Source: Streptomyces nigrescens (lineage in GTDB: Bacteria > Actinomycetota > Actinomycetes > Streptomycetales > Streptomycetaceae). Taken from it: DNA of 64,000 bases. The translations under genes and the position numbers were made by a program. Of this stretch, positions 42,797 through 51,169 are shown one piece after another. Below the pieces are notes generated by a model. The model did not search any database. It had not been told where the DNA came from and saw nothing but the letters and a program-made list of their open reading frames with translations. How positions within the stretch are numbered: position 1 is the stretch's first letter; each line of letters begins with the position of its first letter. The stretch spans positions 372,001 through 436,000 of the forward strand of contig AP026074.1 in NCBI GenBank assembly GCA_024349765.1. The letters are read 5' to 3'.

Positions 42797-44131
42797 ATGG
42801 AGGCGGCGGAACCGGCGGACGTAGCGGTGGACGAGGTCGAAGCGTTGACTGCGGACGCTCTGCGATGGTTGCTGGGAAGTGCCCGGGAAGCCGGGGACGA
42901 CGGGCTCGCCTGGGCCACCGTGCCCTCCGACGACGAGCCCGATCCCACGTTGTACGGCGGTACGGCGGGTGTCATACCCGTCCTTCTGGAGGCGTGGCGG
43001 CACTTCGGCGACGACCGGTACGGCGACGCCGCGCTGCGCGCCGCGCGCAGCGTGGCCGCCGCCGTGGACGGCCGGGAGGACAACTCCCTGTACTTCGGCC
43101 TGACCGGCTTGGCGTTCGCGTTGCGGGCGGTCGACACGGAACTGGGCGCTCCGGATGCCGCTGCCGCCGCGGATCGGGCCTTGGAGCTGGTGCGCTCACG
43201 CTTCGACGGGACGCGCTGGGGCGACTGGTTCGACCTGCTCGGCGGCAACGCCGGCATCGGCCTCGGCGCATGGGCGACGGGCGATACCGACCTGGCCGTG
43301 CTCGCGCTGGAGCCCTATCTGCGCACGGCTGAGCAGACTCCGGCCGGTGTCCACTGGGAGGCGGAAGCCGGTAGGGTCCCGCGGTTCCACCACCTCTCGC
43401 ACGGCACGCTCGGCATCGTGTACGCGCTGGCCGGCGTCGGCCGGGCCACCGGCCGCGCCGACCTGGTCGAGCTGGCGCGAGCGGGCGCGGCCGACGTCGT
43501 GGCACGGAACGAGGCCGGCCCGGCCGATTTCCTCGTCCCGCACTCCGACCCGCAGGACCACCCCGACCTGACCGCGCGCCACAGTTACGGCTGGTGTCAT
43601 GGCCCGGCCGGTGACGCCCAGGTCTTCCGGTTGCTGCGGGACGTCCTCGACGATCCCGCCTGGCAGAGTTTCGCCGACCGCTGCTGGCACACCGTGACCC
43701 ATTCCGGCCTGCCGCGCCGTCTGCGGCCCGGCTTCTGGGACAACAACGGACGGTGCTGCGGCACGGCCGGCGTCCTGGCGCTGGCCTGCGACCGGATGGC
43801 CGAGCAGGACGACCGCCCGGACTTCGCACGGCTCCTCGTCGCGGACCTCGTCTCCCGCGCGACCCGGGACGCCGACGGCGTGCGGTGGTCGAACATCGAA
43901 CACCGGGCCACACCGAGCACCCTCGAACCCCATACCGGGTATGCGATGGGTAACGCCGGCATCGTGCGCGAACTGCTGCGTTTCGTACGGATGAGTCGAG
44001 GAGGCGACCCGGCTTATGTGGTGGCCTGGCCGGATCAGCCGGTGGTGCATCGGAACGGGAGCTCCGGACGTGCCTCCGTGCCATTGAGCGGTTTTCAGCC
44101 ACGGGACCGGGGGCTTTCCGTCAAACCGTAG
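42797..44131 (+). CDS. Stand-alone LanC-like lanthionine synthetase family protein
   Basis: 444 residues with the LanC alpha/alpha-barrel repeats: YGGTAGVIPVLLEA, YFGLTGLAFALRAV, LLGGNAGIGLGAWA, LSHGTLGIVYALAG and GYAMGNAGIVRELL. Zinc ligands are Cys267 (YGWCHGPAGD) and Cys320-Cys321 (NNGRCCGTAG), a Cys-Cys-Cys set rather than the Cys-Cys-His of NisC. No LanB, LanM, kinase or precursor gene lies nearby. It may be a LanCL-like enzyme acting on glutathione/mycothiol-type thiols or modified proteins, or may serve a distant peptide. A GTG at 42773 is an alternative start. Confidence 0.85.
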   Translation: MEAAEPADVAVDEVEALTADALRWLLGSAREAGDDGLAWATVPSDDEPDPTLYGGTAGVIPVLLEAWRHFGDDRYGDAALRAARSVAAAVDGREDNSLYFGLTGLAFALRAVDTELGAPDAAAAADRALELVRSRFDGTRWGDWFDLLGGNAGIGLGAWATGDTDLAVLALEPYLRTAEQTPAGVHWEAEAGRVPRFHHLSHGTLGIVYALAGVGRATGRADLVELARAGAADVVARNEAGPADFLVPHSDPQDHPDLTARHSYGWCHGPAGDAQVFRLLRDVLDDPAWQSFADRCWHTVTHSGLPRRLRPGFWDNNGRCCGTAGVLALACDRMAEQDDRPDFARLLVADLVSRATRDADGVRWSNIEHRATPSTLEPHTGYAMGNAGIVRELLRFVRMSRGGDPAYVVAWPDQPVVHRNGSSGRASVPLSGFQPRDRGLSVKP

Positions 44132-44420
44132 GCGAGGCACGTCGCGTCCCGCGGATTCATCGACGGTGACGGTCAGTTGGCGGTCCGTACCGTTCGCCGG
44201 GAGCCTCAGGTGTTGTTGGCAGGGCGGGGCGGTGCACGCTGTGCTGCCTGGGAGAAACCGTGGGAGGTGGCCCGGCGGCGCCCGCTCACGCGGAGCGGGC
44301 AGCGGCGGTCCCTTGGGCGCTCTTTCCCCGTGATCGCCTTCGGGGTTCGGTGCCCCTTGCGGAGGACACCTTCGGTACATGTCACCCTGTAGCGCAGATG
44401 TCGTCGGAGGGGGATGAGGG

Positions 44421-44927
44421 TTGGATCACCAAGAGTTTGCCCAAACAGCGGATGCGTCGGCTTGTCTCGACGAGAGCGTGCATGCCGCGAAGACCGCCAT
44501 CGCCCGCAGGCTCCGGCACATCCGCCAGCAGCATCCTGAGGGCCCCTTCACCCTGGCCGGGCTGGCGGAACGCGCCGGGGTCTCCAAGCGGACGCTGGCG
44601 TCGGCCGAGTCCGTGGACGGGACGAATCTGACTGTTGAGACCCTCGTCAAAGTGGCGCACAGTCTCGGGATCTCCCGAGTCGGCTACTTCCTGGACGACC
44701 AGGTCTTCGACCAGGTCAACTCGGAACTGGAGTGGCTGAAGAAGATGCGCAGCCAACGGGTGGAGAGCGTTGCCCTGCGGCAGTCGGCGCCCGCGGGGTC
44801 GCCGGCCGGTTCCTCCCTGAATGAGCTGAGCCACCTCATCACGCATCTGGTCAGCACTGCCGAGGCAGCCCGCGCGACCCTCGAGGACTTGCCCCGGCAG
44901 GATCTCCCTGACGACACCCAGCCGTGA
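44421..44927 (+). CDS. XRE family helix-turn-helix regulator
   Basis: 168 residues from a TTG preceded by GGAGGGGGATGAGGG. The helix-turn-helix covers about 25-85 (GPFTLAGLAERAGVSKRTLA then LTVETLVKVAHSLGISRVGY). The C-terminal half is helical and probably dimerises. First gene of a four-gene operon whose members all overlap; XRE plus ImmA/IrrE protease pairs typically work as repressor and repressor-cleaving protease. Confidence 0.9.
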   Translation: MDHQEFAQTADASACLDESVHAAKTAIARRLRHIRQQHPEGPFTLAGLAERAGVSKRTLASAESVDGTNLTVETLVKVAHSLGISRVGYFLDDQVFDQVNSELEWLKKMRSQRVESVALRQSAPAGSPAGSSLNELSHLITHLVSTAEAARATLEDLPRQDLPDDTQP

Positions 44928-45499
44928 TAGTGATGCGCTGGCGACGCAAGGGCGGAGATCTGCAGGCGGTATGGCTGCGTGAGCAGTGCGAACGACGGGT
45001 CGACGCGCTGGGGCTGCCCAGTCGCACGAAGCTGTCGATCGATGCGTTGTGCGACCACCTCAGCGAGCTCTCCGGGCGTCCCATCCAGCTCATGCCCTTC
45101 GCGCTGCCGCTGGGAAGCCCGGACGGCCTGTGGGTGTCCGCGGCAGGGGCGGAGTACGTCATCTACGAGCAGCGGCTCGCCCCGATCCACCAGCAGCAGG
45201 TCGTCCTGCACGAACTGGGGCACCTCATCTGCGACCACGAAGCCACCCCCGTGCTCACCCCCGAGGCCTCCCGGCTCCTCCTTCCCTCGCTCGATCCCGA
45301 CCTGATTCGGCGGACGCTCGGACGGGAGCACTCACAGTCGTCGGCCGAAGTGGAGGCCGAGTACATCGGCACCCTGATCGGCCGCCGCATCGGCGCCTGG
45401 ACGTCGGAGCACGTCCGGCCGGTCCCCCCTGAAATGCAAGAACTCGCCGCCCGGCTCAGTGCGTTGGACAACCCCGCCTTCCGAGGGAGCAATGAATAG
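44924..45499 (+). CDS. ImmA/IrrE family metallo-endopeptidase
   Basis: 191 residues. Zinc motif HELGH (His96-Glu97, His100) in VLHELGHLICDHEAT, preceded by the substrate-binding strand EYVIYEQRLAPIHQQQVV. A Glu-rich helix (SAEVEAEYIGTLIGRRIGAW) supplies the third ligand position. GTG overlaps the XRE stop (GTGA). Family knowledge: ImmA and IrrE cleave an XRE-type repressor, so the partner is likely the upstream gene. Confidence 0.9.
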   Translation: MIVMRWRRKGGDLQAVWLREQCERRVDALGLPSRTKLSIDALCDHLSELSGRPIQLMPFALPLGSPDGLWVSAAGAEYVIYEQRLAPIHQQQVVLHELGHLICDHEATPVLTPEASRLLLPSLDPDLIRRTLGREHSQSSAEVEAEYIGTLIGRRIGAWTSEHVRPVPPEMQELAARLSALDNPAFRGSNE

Positions 45500-46682
45500 C
45501 GTTCTCTACCCCCTGTGTGCCGCAATAGCCTGCCTGGCACTGCTGTACAAGCTTCGAGTGCTGCGCGCGGACCGTTCGGTCACCCAGGTCGCCCTCGTCG
45601 GCAACTTCTTCTTCCTGTTCATCACGTACACCGTCTCCACACCCGTCGTCTGGGTGGCCACCAGCAAGGCCGTGGGCGTCGTCAACTTCTCCGGTCTGCT
45701 GACGCAGAGCTGCGTCATTCTGCTGACCGCCTGCCAGCAGGTCGTCCTGCTGCACCTGAGTCACGAGGCCCCCACCGCCTGGCGCAAGGCGAGACCGCGG
45801 CTGATCGCGCTCGCACTGGTCCTGGCCGGCATGGTGGGCCTGTTCGTCGCAGCCACCAGCCGGGGCGAGAAGCCCGACGACTTCGCCATCGACAGCGCCC
45901 AGTACTACCCCGCGTACCTCACCATCTATCTGCTGGCCTACGCGGCGAACCAAGTGGACGTCGGCGTGCTGGGCTGGCGCTACGCGAAGATCGCCCCGCA
46001 TCCCTGGATGCGCCGGGGGCTGTATCTCATCGCGGCGACCCTGCCCTTCGCGCTCATCTACACCGGCTGCCGCGCGGCGGACGTCGTTGCCGCACAGTTC
46101 GACGTGAGCGGGGAGGCATGGGAACCCCTCGCCCAGGTCGCCGTCACGATCGCCACCCTCACCAAAACCCTGGGCTGGGTGCTCCCCGACTGGGGCCGCA
46201 GCCTCAGTGACCTCTGGCAGCGGATCGACGATCGCCGGGCCTACCGTGACCTGGCACCGCTGCACCGGGAGGTCACCGGACAGGTACCGGAGCCCGTGCT
46301 GCATCTGGAGCCCGACACGGATCTGCGCACCCGGCTCTACCGTCGGCTCGTCGAGATCCGCGATGCCCAGTGGGCCCTTCGCACCTGGACTCCCGCGGCC
46401 GTCGCCGAAGCCGCGGAGCGACGCGGCCGCTCAGCGGGCCTGGCCGACACCGACCTGGCGGCCACGATCGAAGCCGCGCAGCTCAAGGCCGCCCTGCAGG
46501 CCCGGGCCGCACAACGGCAGCCGGTCCCGCACACCCTCGCGCCGCGGGTGGCGGAACCCGAAGACCTGGCCGCGGAACTGGCCTTCCAGCGCAAGATGGC
46601 CCGGGCGTTCGCGACGTCCCCCGTCGTCGCAGCCGTGGCCGCAGACTTCGTGCCCAGCCCGTCCGTCCAGGAGAACACGTGA
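45492..46682 (+). CDS. MAB_1171c-family membrane protein (putative transporter)
   Basis: 396 residues. The N-terminal half carries about seven membrane helices (LYPLCAAIACLALLYKLRVL onward), the C-terminal 170 residues are soluble, helical and charged (TRLYRRLVEIRDAQWALRTW and a Leu/Ala/Arg-rich end). This architecture and its place after XRE and ImmA/IrrE match the MAB_1171c family, whose transporter label is unproven. Overlaps the upstream stop by 8 bases and the P450 start by 4. Confidence 0.85.
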   Translation: MNSVLYPLCAAIACLALLYKLRVLRADRSVTQVALVGNFFFLFITYTVSTPVVWVATSKAVGVVNFSGLLTQSCVILLTACQQVVLLHLSHEAPTAWRKARPRLIALALVLAGMVGLFVAATSRGEKPDDFAIDSAQYYPAYLTIYLLAYAANQVDVGVLGWRYAKIAPHPWMRRGLYLIAATLPFALIYTGCRAADVVAAQFDVSGEAWEPLAQVAVTIATLTKTLGWVLPDWGRSLSDLWQRIDDRRAYRDLAPLHREVTGQVPEPVLHLEPDTDLRTRLYRRLVEIRDAQWALRTWTPAAVAEAAERRGRSAGLADTDLAATIEAAQLKAALQARAAQRQPVPHTLAPRVAEPEDLAAELAFQRKMARAFATSPVVAAVAADFVPSPSVQENT

Positions 46683-47878
46683 CCCAGCAGATCCCGTCGC
46701 CGGCCCTCAGTCAGCCGTTCGACCAGGAGTTCTTCAACGATCCGTATCCCGTCTACGCACGGCTGCGGGCGGCGGGACCGGTGCACCGGGTCGCCCTCCC
46801 CGACGGCTCCACCGCCTGGCTGGTCACCCGCGAACGCGACGTGCGGCCGGCTCTGACCGATCCCCGGCTGTCGGTGAACAAGGCCCACTCCACCACCGGC
46901 TACCAGGGCTTCTCCCTGCCGGCCGCCCTGGACCGCAACCTCCTCAACATCGACCCGGACGACCACCTGCGCCTGCGCCGCCTGGTCTCCAAGGGCTTCA
47001 CCCCACGTCACGTCGAACGGCTGCGGGACCGGGTCGCCACCGCCGCGGAAGACCTCGCCGATCACCTCGCCGCGCTGGGACAGGCCGATCTGGTCAGCGA
47101 GTTCGCCAACCCGCTGCCCCTCGTCGTCATCGGCGACCTGCTGGACGTGCCCCACGCCGACCGCCGCCCGTTCTCCTCCTGGGTCAGCGCCATGTTCGCC
47201 CCCCAGCACCCCGGCCACACCGCCGAATCCATCGACCGCATCCACCACTTCCTGCTCGATCTCATCGCCACCCGGCGCGCGCATCCCGGTGACGATCTGC
47301 TCTCCGCACTGATCGACGCGCGCGACGACGGCGACCGGCTCAGCGAGGACGAGCTGGTGTCGCTGGCCTTCCTCATCCTCATGGCCGGCAGCGAGAACGC
47401 CCAACACCTCATCAGCATCGGCCTGTTGGTCCTGCTGCGCCACCCCGACCAGCTGGAGCTGCTGCGCTCCCGGCCGGACCTGATGCCCGGGGCGGTCGAG
47501 GAGGTCCTCCGCTTCGCCCACCCCAACCAGATGGCCATCCGCCGTTTTCCCACCGAGCCGATCGAGATCGGCGGCGTACCCATTCCCTGCGGCGAGACGG
47601 TGCTGCTCTGCCTCGCCTCCGCCAACCGCGACCCGGACCGCTATCCGGAACCGGACCGCTTCGACATCCGCCGCGCGGACGTGGCGCACCTCGCCCTCGG
47701 CCACGGACTCCACTACTGCCTGGGAGCCGCCCTGGCCCGGCTGGAGATCGGCACCGCCCTGGCCACCCTCCTCCGGCGGTTCCCGGACCTGCGTCTCGCC
47801 GTGCCCGCGGAGACGTTGCAGTGGCGGGCCTCGTTCAGGTCACATGCGCTCAGGCAGCTGCCCGTACGCACCGGATGA
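46679..47878 (+). CDS. Cytochrome P450, atypical motifs
   Basis: 399 residues. Heme motif ALGHGLHYCLGAALARLE with Cys347, where the usual Phe of FGxGxHxC is Leu. The I-helix, normally AGxET/DT, reads LMAGSENAQH, so the oxygen-activating Thr is missing. The ExxR helix is in LMPGAVEEVLRFAHPNQMAI. GTG overlaps the MAB_1171c stop (GTGA). No ferredoxin gene adjoins it. In this operon type the P450 probably acts downstream of the XRE/ImmA switch; its substrate is unknown. Confidence 0.93.
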   Translation: MTQQIPSPALSQPFDQEFFNDPYPVYARLRAAGPVHRVALPDGSTAWLVTRERDVRPALTDPRLSVNKAHSTTGYQGFSLPAALDRNLLNIDPDDHLRLRRLVSKGFTPRHVERLRDRVATAAEDLADHLAALGQADLVSEFANPLPLVVIGDLLDVPHADRRPFSSWVSAMFAPQHPGHTAESIDRIHHFLLDLIATRRAHPGDDLLSALIDARDDGDRLSEDELVSLAFLILMAGSENAQHLISIGLLVLLRHPDQLELLRSRPDLMPGAVEEVLRFAHPNQMAIRRFPTEPIEIGGVPIPCGETVLLCLASANRDPDRYPEPDRFDIRRADVAHLALGHGLHYCLGAALARLEIGTALATLLRRFPDLRLAVPAETLQWRASFRSHALRQLPVRTG

Positions 47879-47908
47879 GGCGTCAGCGCCCCTCCGCGGC
47901 CCTCACGA

Positions 47909-47928
47909 GGCCCGTTGTCCGACGGGCC
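47909..47928. terminator. Hairpin between convergent genes
   Basis: GGCCCGT, TGTCCG, ACGGGCC: perfect 7-bp stem between the P450 stop and the converging unknown gene. Confidence 0.5.
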
Positions 47929-47941
47929 GAGGATCGTGTCG

Positions 47942-48886
47942 TCAGTAGCCCGGCGCCTCGTCGTATGCGGAGCGGAACCCCGCACAGGCCATCACGGTCG
48001 AGGGCAGGCCGAGGCTCTCGTACGACAGGCACTGCATGGACCCGCGAATGATCCGTTCGGCTTCCTTGCGGGCCTGCCCGAGTCGGCTGCGCCAGACCAA
48101 CTCCTCAGCGATTCCGTACGCCCATGCGCCGAACCACGCGGCCTGTGGTGCGCACTGCAGCGCCAGCGCGCTGCTGTAGGTGTCGTACGCCCGCAGGAGC
48201 TGGGAGGACAGGGCGGCGTCCGGGTGTTGGGCGTGCGCGCGCTCGTGTAACGGCGGGACGTGCTGCCCGTCGAGGAAGCGAGCGACCCGGGAGTACAGCA
48301 ACTCGACTCCCTCGGCGACCTTTTGGACGCTCCCTCCGCTCGGTGCCGACTCCTCCCAGAGGTCTTCGAGCGGATCCCGGGCGCCGAGCGAAGGTTGCGG
48401 GACGGGAGGAAGGACCGCGCAGCCGTCGGCCTGCGGAAGGCAGAGCTGGTCCTCCGTCAGGTACTCGCAGGTCTCCGCGTCGTCGCCGGCGAGTTCGTCG
48501 CTCGCCGCGGCATGGTGGATGACGTGCTCGTGGCGCAACTGGGACCAGGTGGCGCGCGGGGCGCTGGGCCCGGTGAGTTGGCGCCAGACGGGGTTGATGT
48601 CCCAGGAGTAGCCGGTCACTCGCTCCACGTGCCCGGAGGCGCGGGTGGCGAACACGGCGAACCGGCCGGTGAAGTCGTCCTGCACCTGGGTGTAGAGGCT
48701 GTCCCCGACCTGCCAGGCCCCTCCCAGGCGGAACGGAACGGGCTGTGAGCCGGCTGTTGTTCGCCCGGCGGCGGGGGGAAGGAGCACATGGAGCGTGTCA
48801 CTGACCGGCTGGTGTGCCGGGGTCACGAGGAAAGGGAGCCGCTGGCGTGAGCTCCTGGAGAGAGAACTGTTCCGATCAGTGCCCAT
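47942..48886 (-). CDS. Hypothetical protein, unknown function
   Basis: 314 residues from ATG 48886. The longer open frame upstream covers other genes on the opposite strand and is not credible. The N-terminal half has beta-rich segments (GGAWQVGDSLYTQVQDDFTG then RFAVFATRASGHVERVTGYS), the C-terminal half is helical with many Trp/Ala (APQAAWFGAWAYGIAEELVW). Twin palindromes of TGCA type lie 130-175 bases upstream. No domain recognised; soluble. Confidence 0.7.
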   Translation of the reverse strand: MGTDRNSSLSRSSRQRLPFLVTPAHQPVSDTLHVLLPPAAGRTTAGSQPVPFRLGGAWQVGDSLYTQVQDDFTGRFAVFATRASGHVERVTGYSWDINPVWRQLTGPSAPRATWSQLRHEHVIHHAAASDELAGDDAETCEYLTEDQLCLPQADGCAVLPPVPQPSLGARDPLEDLWEESAPSGGSVQKVAEGVELLYSRVARFLDGQHVPPLHERAHAQHPDAALSSQLLRAYDTYSSALALQCAPQAAWFGAWAYGIAEELVWRSRLGQARKEAERIIRGSMQCLSYESLGLPSTVMACAGFRSAYDEAPGY

Positions 48887-49016
48887 GCCGGCCCCTTGAC
48901 GCGGGACGGCACGGTGTCTCACCGATGGACGGAGTAGCGGCACGAGCGATGACGAACAATGGTCAACCCCCTCTGGCCCACTTACAGGGCCTCTGCGGCG
49001 AGACGATAGGCACACA

Positions 49017-49061
49017 TGCACCGCGGTGCAACTTGCTGCCGGATGGGTGCAATGAATTGCA
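49017..49061. promoter_or_regulatory. Two TGCA-type palindromes 31 bases apart
   Basis: TGCACCGCGGTGCA (49017-49030, perfect) and TGCAATGAATTGCA (49048-49061, perfect 6-bp arms). Start-to-start spacing is 31 bases, about three helical turns. They lie between the unknown minus-strand gene and the deleted CBS gene; the regulator is unknown. Confidence 0.5.
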
Positions 49062-49131
49062 ACGCCGTGATGTGCCTCCGCGTGGCGGGAGTTGGGCCGG
49101 CGGGCCGCCCTCCGGTCGAACGGCAGCGGAA

Positions 49132-49148
49132 AGGGCCGGACGGTCCCT
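49132..49148. promoter_or_regulatory. DosR/OsdR-like box 1
   Basis: AGGGCCGGACGGTCCCT, a member of the GGGnCC-N4-GGnCCC palindromes of this island, 81 bases upstream of the deleted CBS gene. Confidence 0.5.
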
Positions 49149-49228
49149 GGCCGGGGAGGGCCGGTGATCTGGAGGCTGGAGATGTCATGGCGGACGTGGG
49201 CCGTCGGTCCGGTTACGGAGGAAACTTC

Positions 49229-49450
49229 ATGATGAACACTCCGCACATCGTCAGTGACGTGATGACCGAGACCGTCGCCGCGGTCGACCGCCAGGCGCGG
49301 TTCAAGGGGGTCTTTCTGCGTTCGGACGAAGACCTGGCGGAGGAGGTCCGCCGGAACGTCCTGAGCGAGCCGTTCGCGCCGCCGGCCCAAGGCCTGCGGG
49401 TCGAGGTCGCCGACGGAGTCGTCACCCTCGGCGGGCGAGTCCGGGCCTCA
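49229..49450 (+). pseudogene. CBS-BON protein gene with internal and 3' deletions
   Basis: GGAGGAAAC precedes the ATG, and the start MMNTPHIVSDVMTETVAAVD then RQARFK matches the first CBS motif of the intact paralogue at 50486. The next residues, VFLRSDEDLAEEVR, correspond to the paralogue about 120 residues later, so both CBS domains are deleted in frame. A BON-type ADGVVTLGGRVR follows, after which homology ends where the converging PPK2 gene begins; the frame stays open to 49693 only on the antisense of PPK2. Still possibly expressed, but unlikely to bind nucleotides. Confidence 0.75.
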
Positions 49451-50266
49451 CTCCAGGCCGGCCGCGTGATCGGGGACGTAGGTCTGCAGGTCGCGGGGTG
49501 GCCGTTGATAGCCGGTGTTCGGCGGCCGGGGCGGGAGGTCGAGCTCCGGCGGGGTGACGTGGTGGTAGGGCACCGTGGACAGCAGGTGGGCGATCATGTT
49601 CAGCCGGGAGCGGTGCTTGTCGTCGCTCTCGACGACGTACCACGGCGCCTCGGCGATGTCCGTGTGCACGAACATCTCGTCCTTGGCCCGTGAGTACTCC
49701 TCCCAGCGGGTCAGCGACTCGAGATCCATGGCGGACAGCTTCCAGCGCCGCGTGGGGTCCTTGAGCCGCCGCCGGAACCGTTTCTCCTGGACCTCGTCAC
49801 TGACCGAGAACCAGTATTTGCGCAGCAGGATCCCGTCCTCCACCAGCATGCGCTCGAAGACCGGGCACTGCCGGAGGAACCGCTGGTGCTCGGCGGGCGT
49901 GCAGAACCCCATGACCCGCTCGACGCCGGCCCGGTTGTACCAACTGCGGTCGAAGAGCACGATCTCCCCGGCCGCGGGCAGGTGTTCCGTGTAGCGCTGG
50001 AAGTACCACTGGGTTCGTTCACGTTCGGTGGGCCTGGGCAGTGCCACGATCCGCGCGACCCGCGGGTTGAGGTACTGGGTGACCCGCTTGATGGCGCTGC
50101 CCTTGCCGGCCGCATCGCGTCCCTCGAAGACCACGACGAGGCGGGCGCCCTCGTGACGCACCCACTCCTGCAGCGCCACCAGCTCGGTCTGCAGGCGGTA
50201 CAGCTCCCGCTCGTAGACCGACCGGGACAGTTTGGTGCGGTCCTCGTCACCTCGCTCCTTCGCCAT
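49448..50266 (-). CDS. Polyphosphate kinase 2 family protein
   Basis: 272 residues, the size of a single-domain PPK2 that transfers phosphate between polyphosphate and ADP/GDP. Walker A is GRDAAGKGS (49-57), Walker B-like FDRSWYNRAGVERVMGFC and the lid RRRLKDPTRRWKLSAMDLES. The ATG at 50266 has no strong ribosome-binding site. Divergent from a CBS-BON operon across a perfect 28-bp palindrome, so probably part of the dormancy regulon; polyphosphate metabolism fits energy saving under hypoxia. Confidence 0.93.
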   Translation of the reverse strand: MAKERGDEDRTKLSRSVYERELYRLQTELVALQEWVRHEGARLVVVFEGRDAAGKGSAIKRVTQYLNPRVARIVALPRPTERERTQWYFQRYTEHLPAAGEIVLFDRSWYNRAGVERVMGFCTPAEHQRFLRQCPVFERMLVEDGILLRKYWFSVSDEVQEKRFRRRLKDPTRRWKLSAMDLESLTRWEEYSRAKDEMFVHTDIAEAPWYVVESDDKHRSRLNMIAHLLSTVPYHHVTPPELDLPPRPPNTGYQRPPRDLQTYVPDHAAGLE

Positions 50267-50384
50267 GAGACGACGGTACGAGGAAACCTCCGTCTCCGGC
50301 TCGGGCAGGTGGCCTGAACGGAGCCAGGGAGGCCGGCTCGGGGCGCGGCAACGAGCGTGGCGCATCCAGGACGGCCGGTCGGCG

Positions 50385-50412
50385 CGGGCAGGGGCCGGAC
50401 GGCCCCTGCCCG
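50385..50412. promoter_or_regulatory. DosR/OsdR-like box 2 (perfect palindrome)
   Basis: CGGGCAGGGGCCG, GA, CGGCCCCTGCCCG: 13-bp perfect arms, the best example of the island's palindrome. It lies between PPK2 and the divergent CBS operon, 119 bases from the former start and 74 from the latter. Confidence 0.7.
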
Positions 50413-50485
50413 GCGAGCGGGGACGGCAGCAGGCTGGAGGTGTGACCACCGGCCGTGCCTCTGCGGTCCGTATCGAGGAGGCGTC

Positions 50486-51169
50486 ATGGAGCACTCTCCG
50501 CACACCGTCGGCGATGTCATGACCCGGAGCGTGGTGGCCGTCGGGCAGGAAGCGCGGTTCAAGGAGATCGTCGAGACCATGGAGCAGTGGAAGGTCAGCG
50601 CGCTGCCCGTGCTGGCCGGGGAGGGGCGGGTGATCGGCGTCGTCTCCGAGGCGGACCTGTTGCCGAAGGAAGAGTTCCGGGGCAGCGCGCCCAGCCGTCT
50701 CGAACAGGCACGGCGGTTGGACGACGTGCGCAAGGCCGGTGGTGTGACGGCCCGGGACCTGATGAGTGCTCCCGCCCTGACGGTGCACCCCGGCGACACC
50801 CTCGCCCAGGCGGCGCGGACGATGGCGCACAAGTCGGTGAAGCGGCTGCCCGTGGTCGATGACGAGGGGCTGCTGCGGGGGATCGTGAGCCGTTCCGACC
50901 TGCTGAAGGTCTTCCTGCGTTCGGACGAGGAACTGGCGGCGGAGGTGCGTGCCGACGTCATCGACCGGCTGTTCGCGGGCGCCGCGGAAGAGGTGGAAGC
51001 CGTGGTCACCGACGGTGTGGTCACGCTCAGGGGCCGCTTTCCCACGGCCTCGATGCTGCCCGTCGCGGCCCGCTTGGTGCGGGCGGTGGAAGGCGTCGTG
51101 GACGTGACGCTCGACGTCACGGGTACGACCCCGGCCCCGGCAGAGCCGCCCGCGGCGGGGCCGAGATGA
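50486..51169 (+). CDS. CBS pair plus BON domain protein
   Basis: 227 residues. CBS1 (about 8-60; VGDVMTRSVVAVG, VIGVVSEADLL), CBS2 (about 88-150; ARDLMSAPALTVHPGDTL, RLPVVDDEGLLRGIVSRSDL), then a BON domain (about 155-225; VEAVVTDGVVTLRGRFP). CBS pairs bind adenine nucleotides and can report energy charge; BON binds lipid or polymer surfaces. GAGGAG precedes the ATG. Overlaps the next CBS gene by ATGA. Intact version of the deleted copy at 49229. Confidence 0.93.
   Translation: MEHSPHTVGDVMTRSVVAVGQEARFKEIVETMEQWKVSALPVLAGEGRVIGVVSEADLLPKEEFRGSAPSRLEQARRLDDVRKAGGVTARDLMSAPALTVHPGDTLAQAARTMAHKSVKRLPVVDDEGLLRGIVSRSDLLKVFLRSDEELAAEVRADVIDRLFAGAAEEVEAVVTDGVVTLRGRFPTASMLPVAARLVRAVEGVVDVTLDVTGTTPAPAEPPAAGPR

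Noticed and set aside
41090-43003. Long minus-strand frame antisense to the S33 peptidase and LanC-like genes
   Set aside because: Typical high-GC antisense frame; no recognisable domain and low-complexity composition, whereas both plus-strand genes have full motifs.
44132-44420. Minus-strand peptide with a protein-like composition near 44060-44230
   Set aside because: It continues antisense through the LanC-like gene and has no start or ribosome-binding site.
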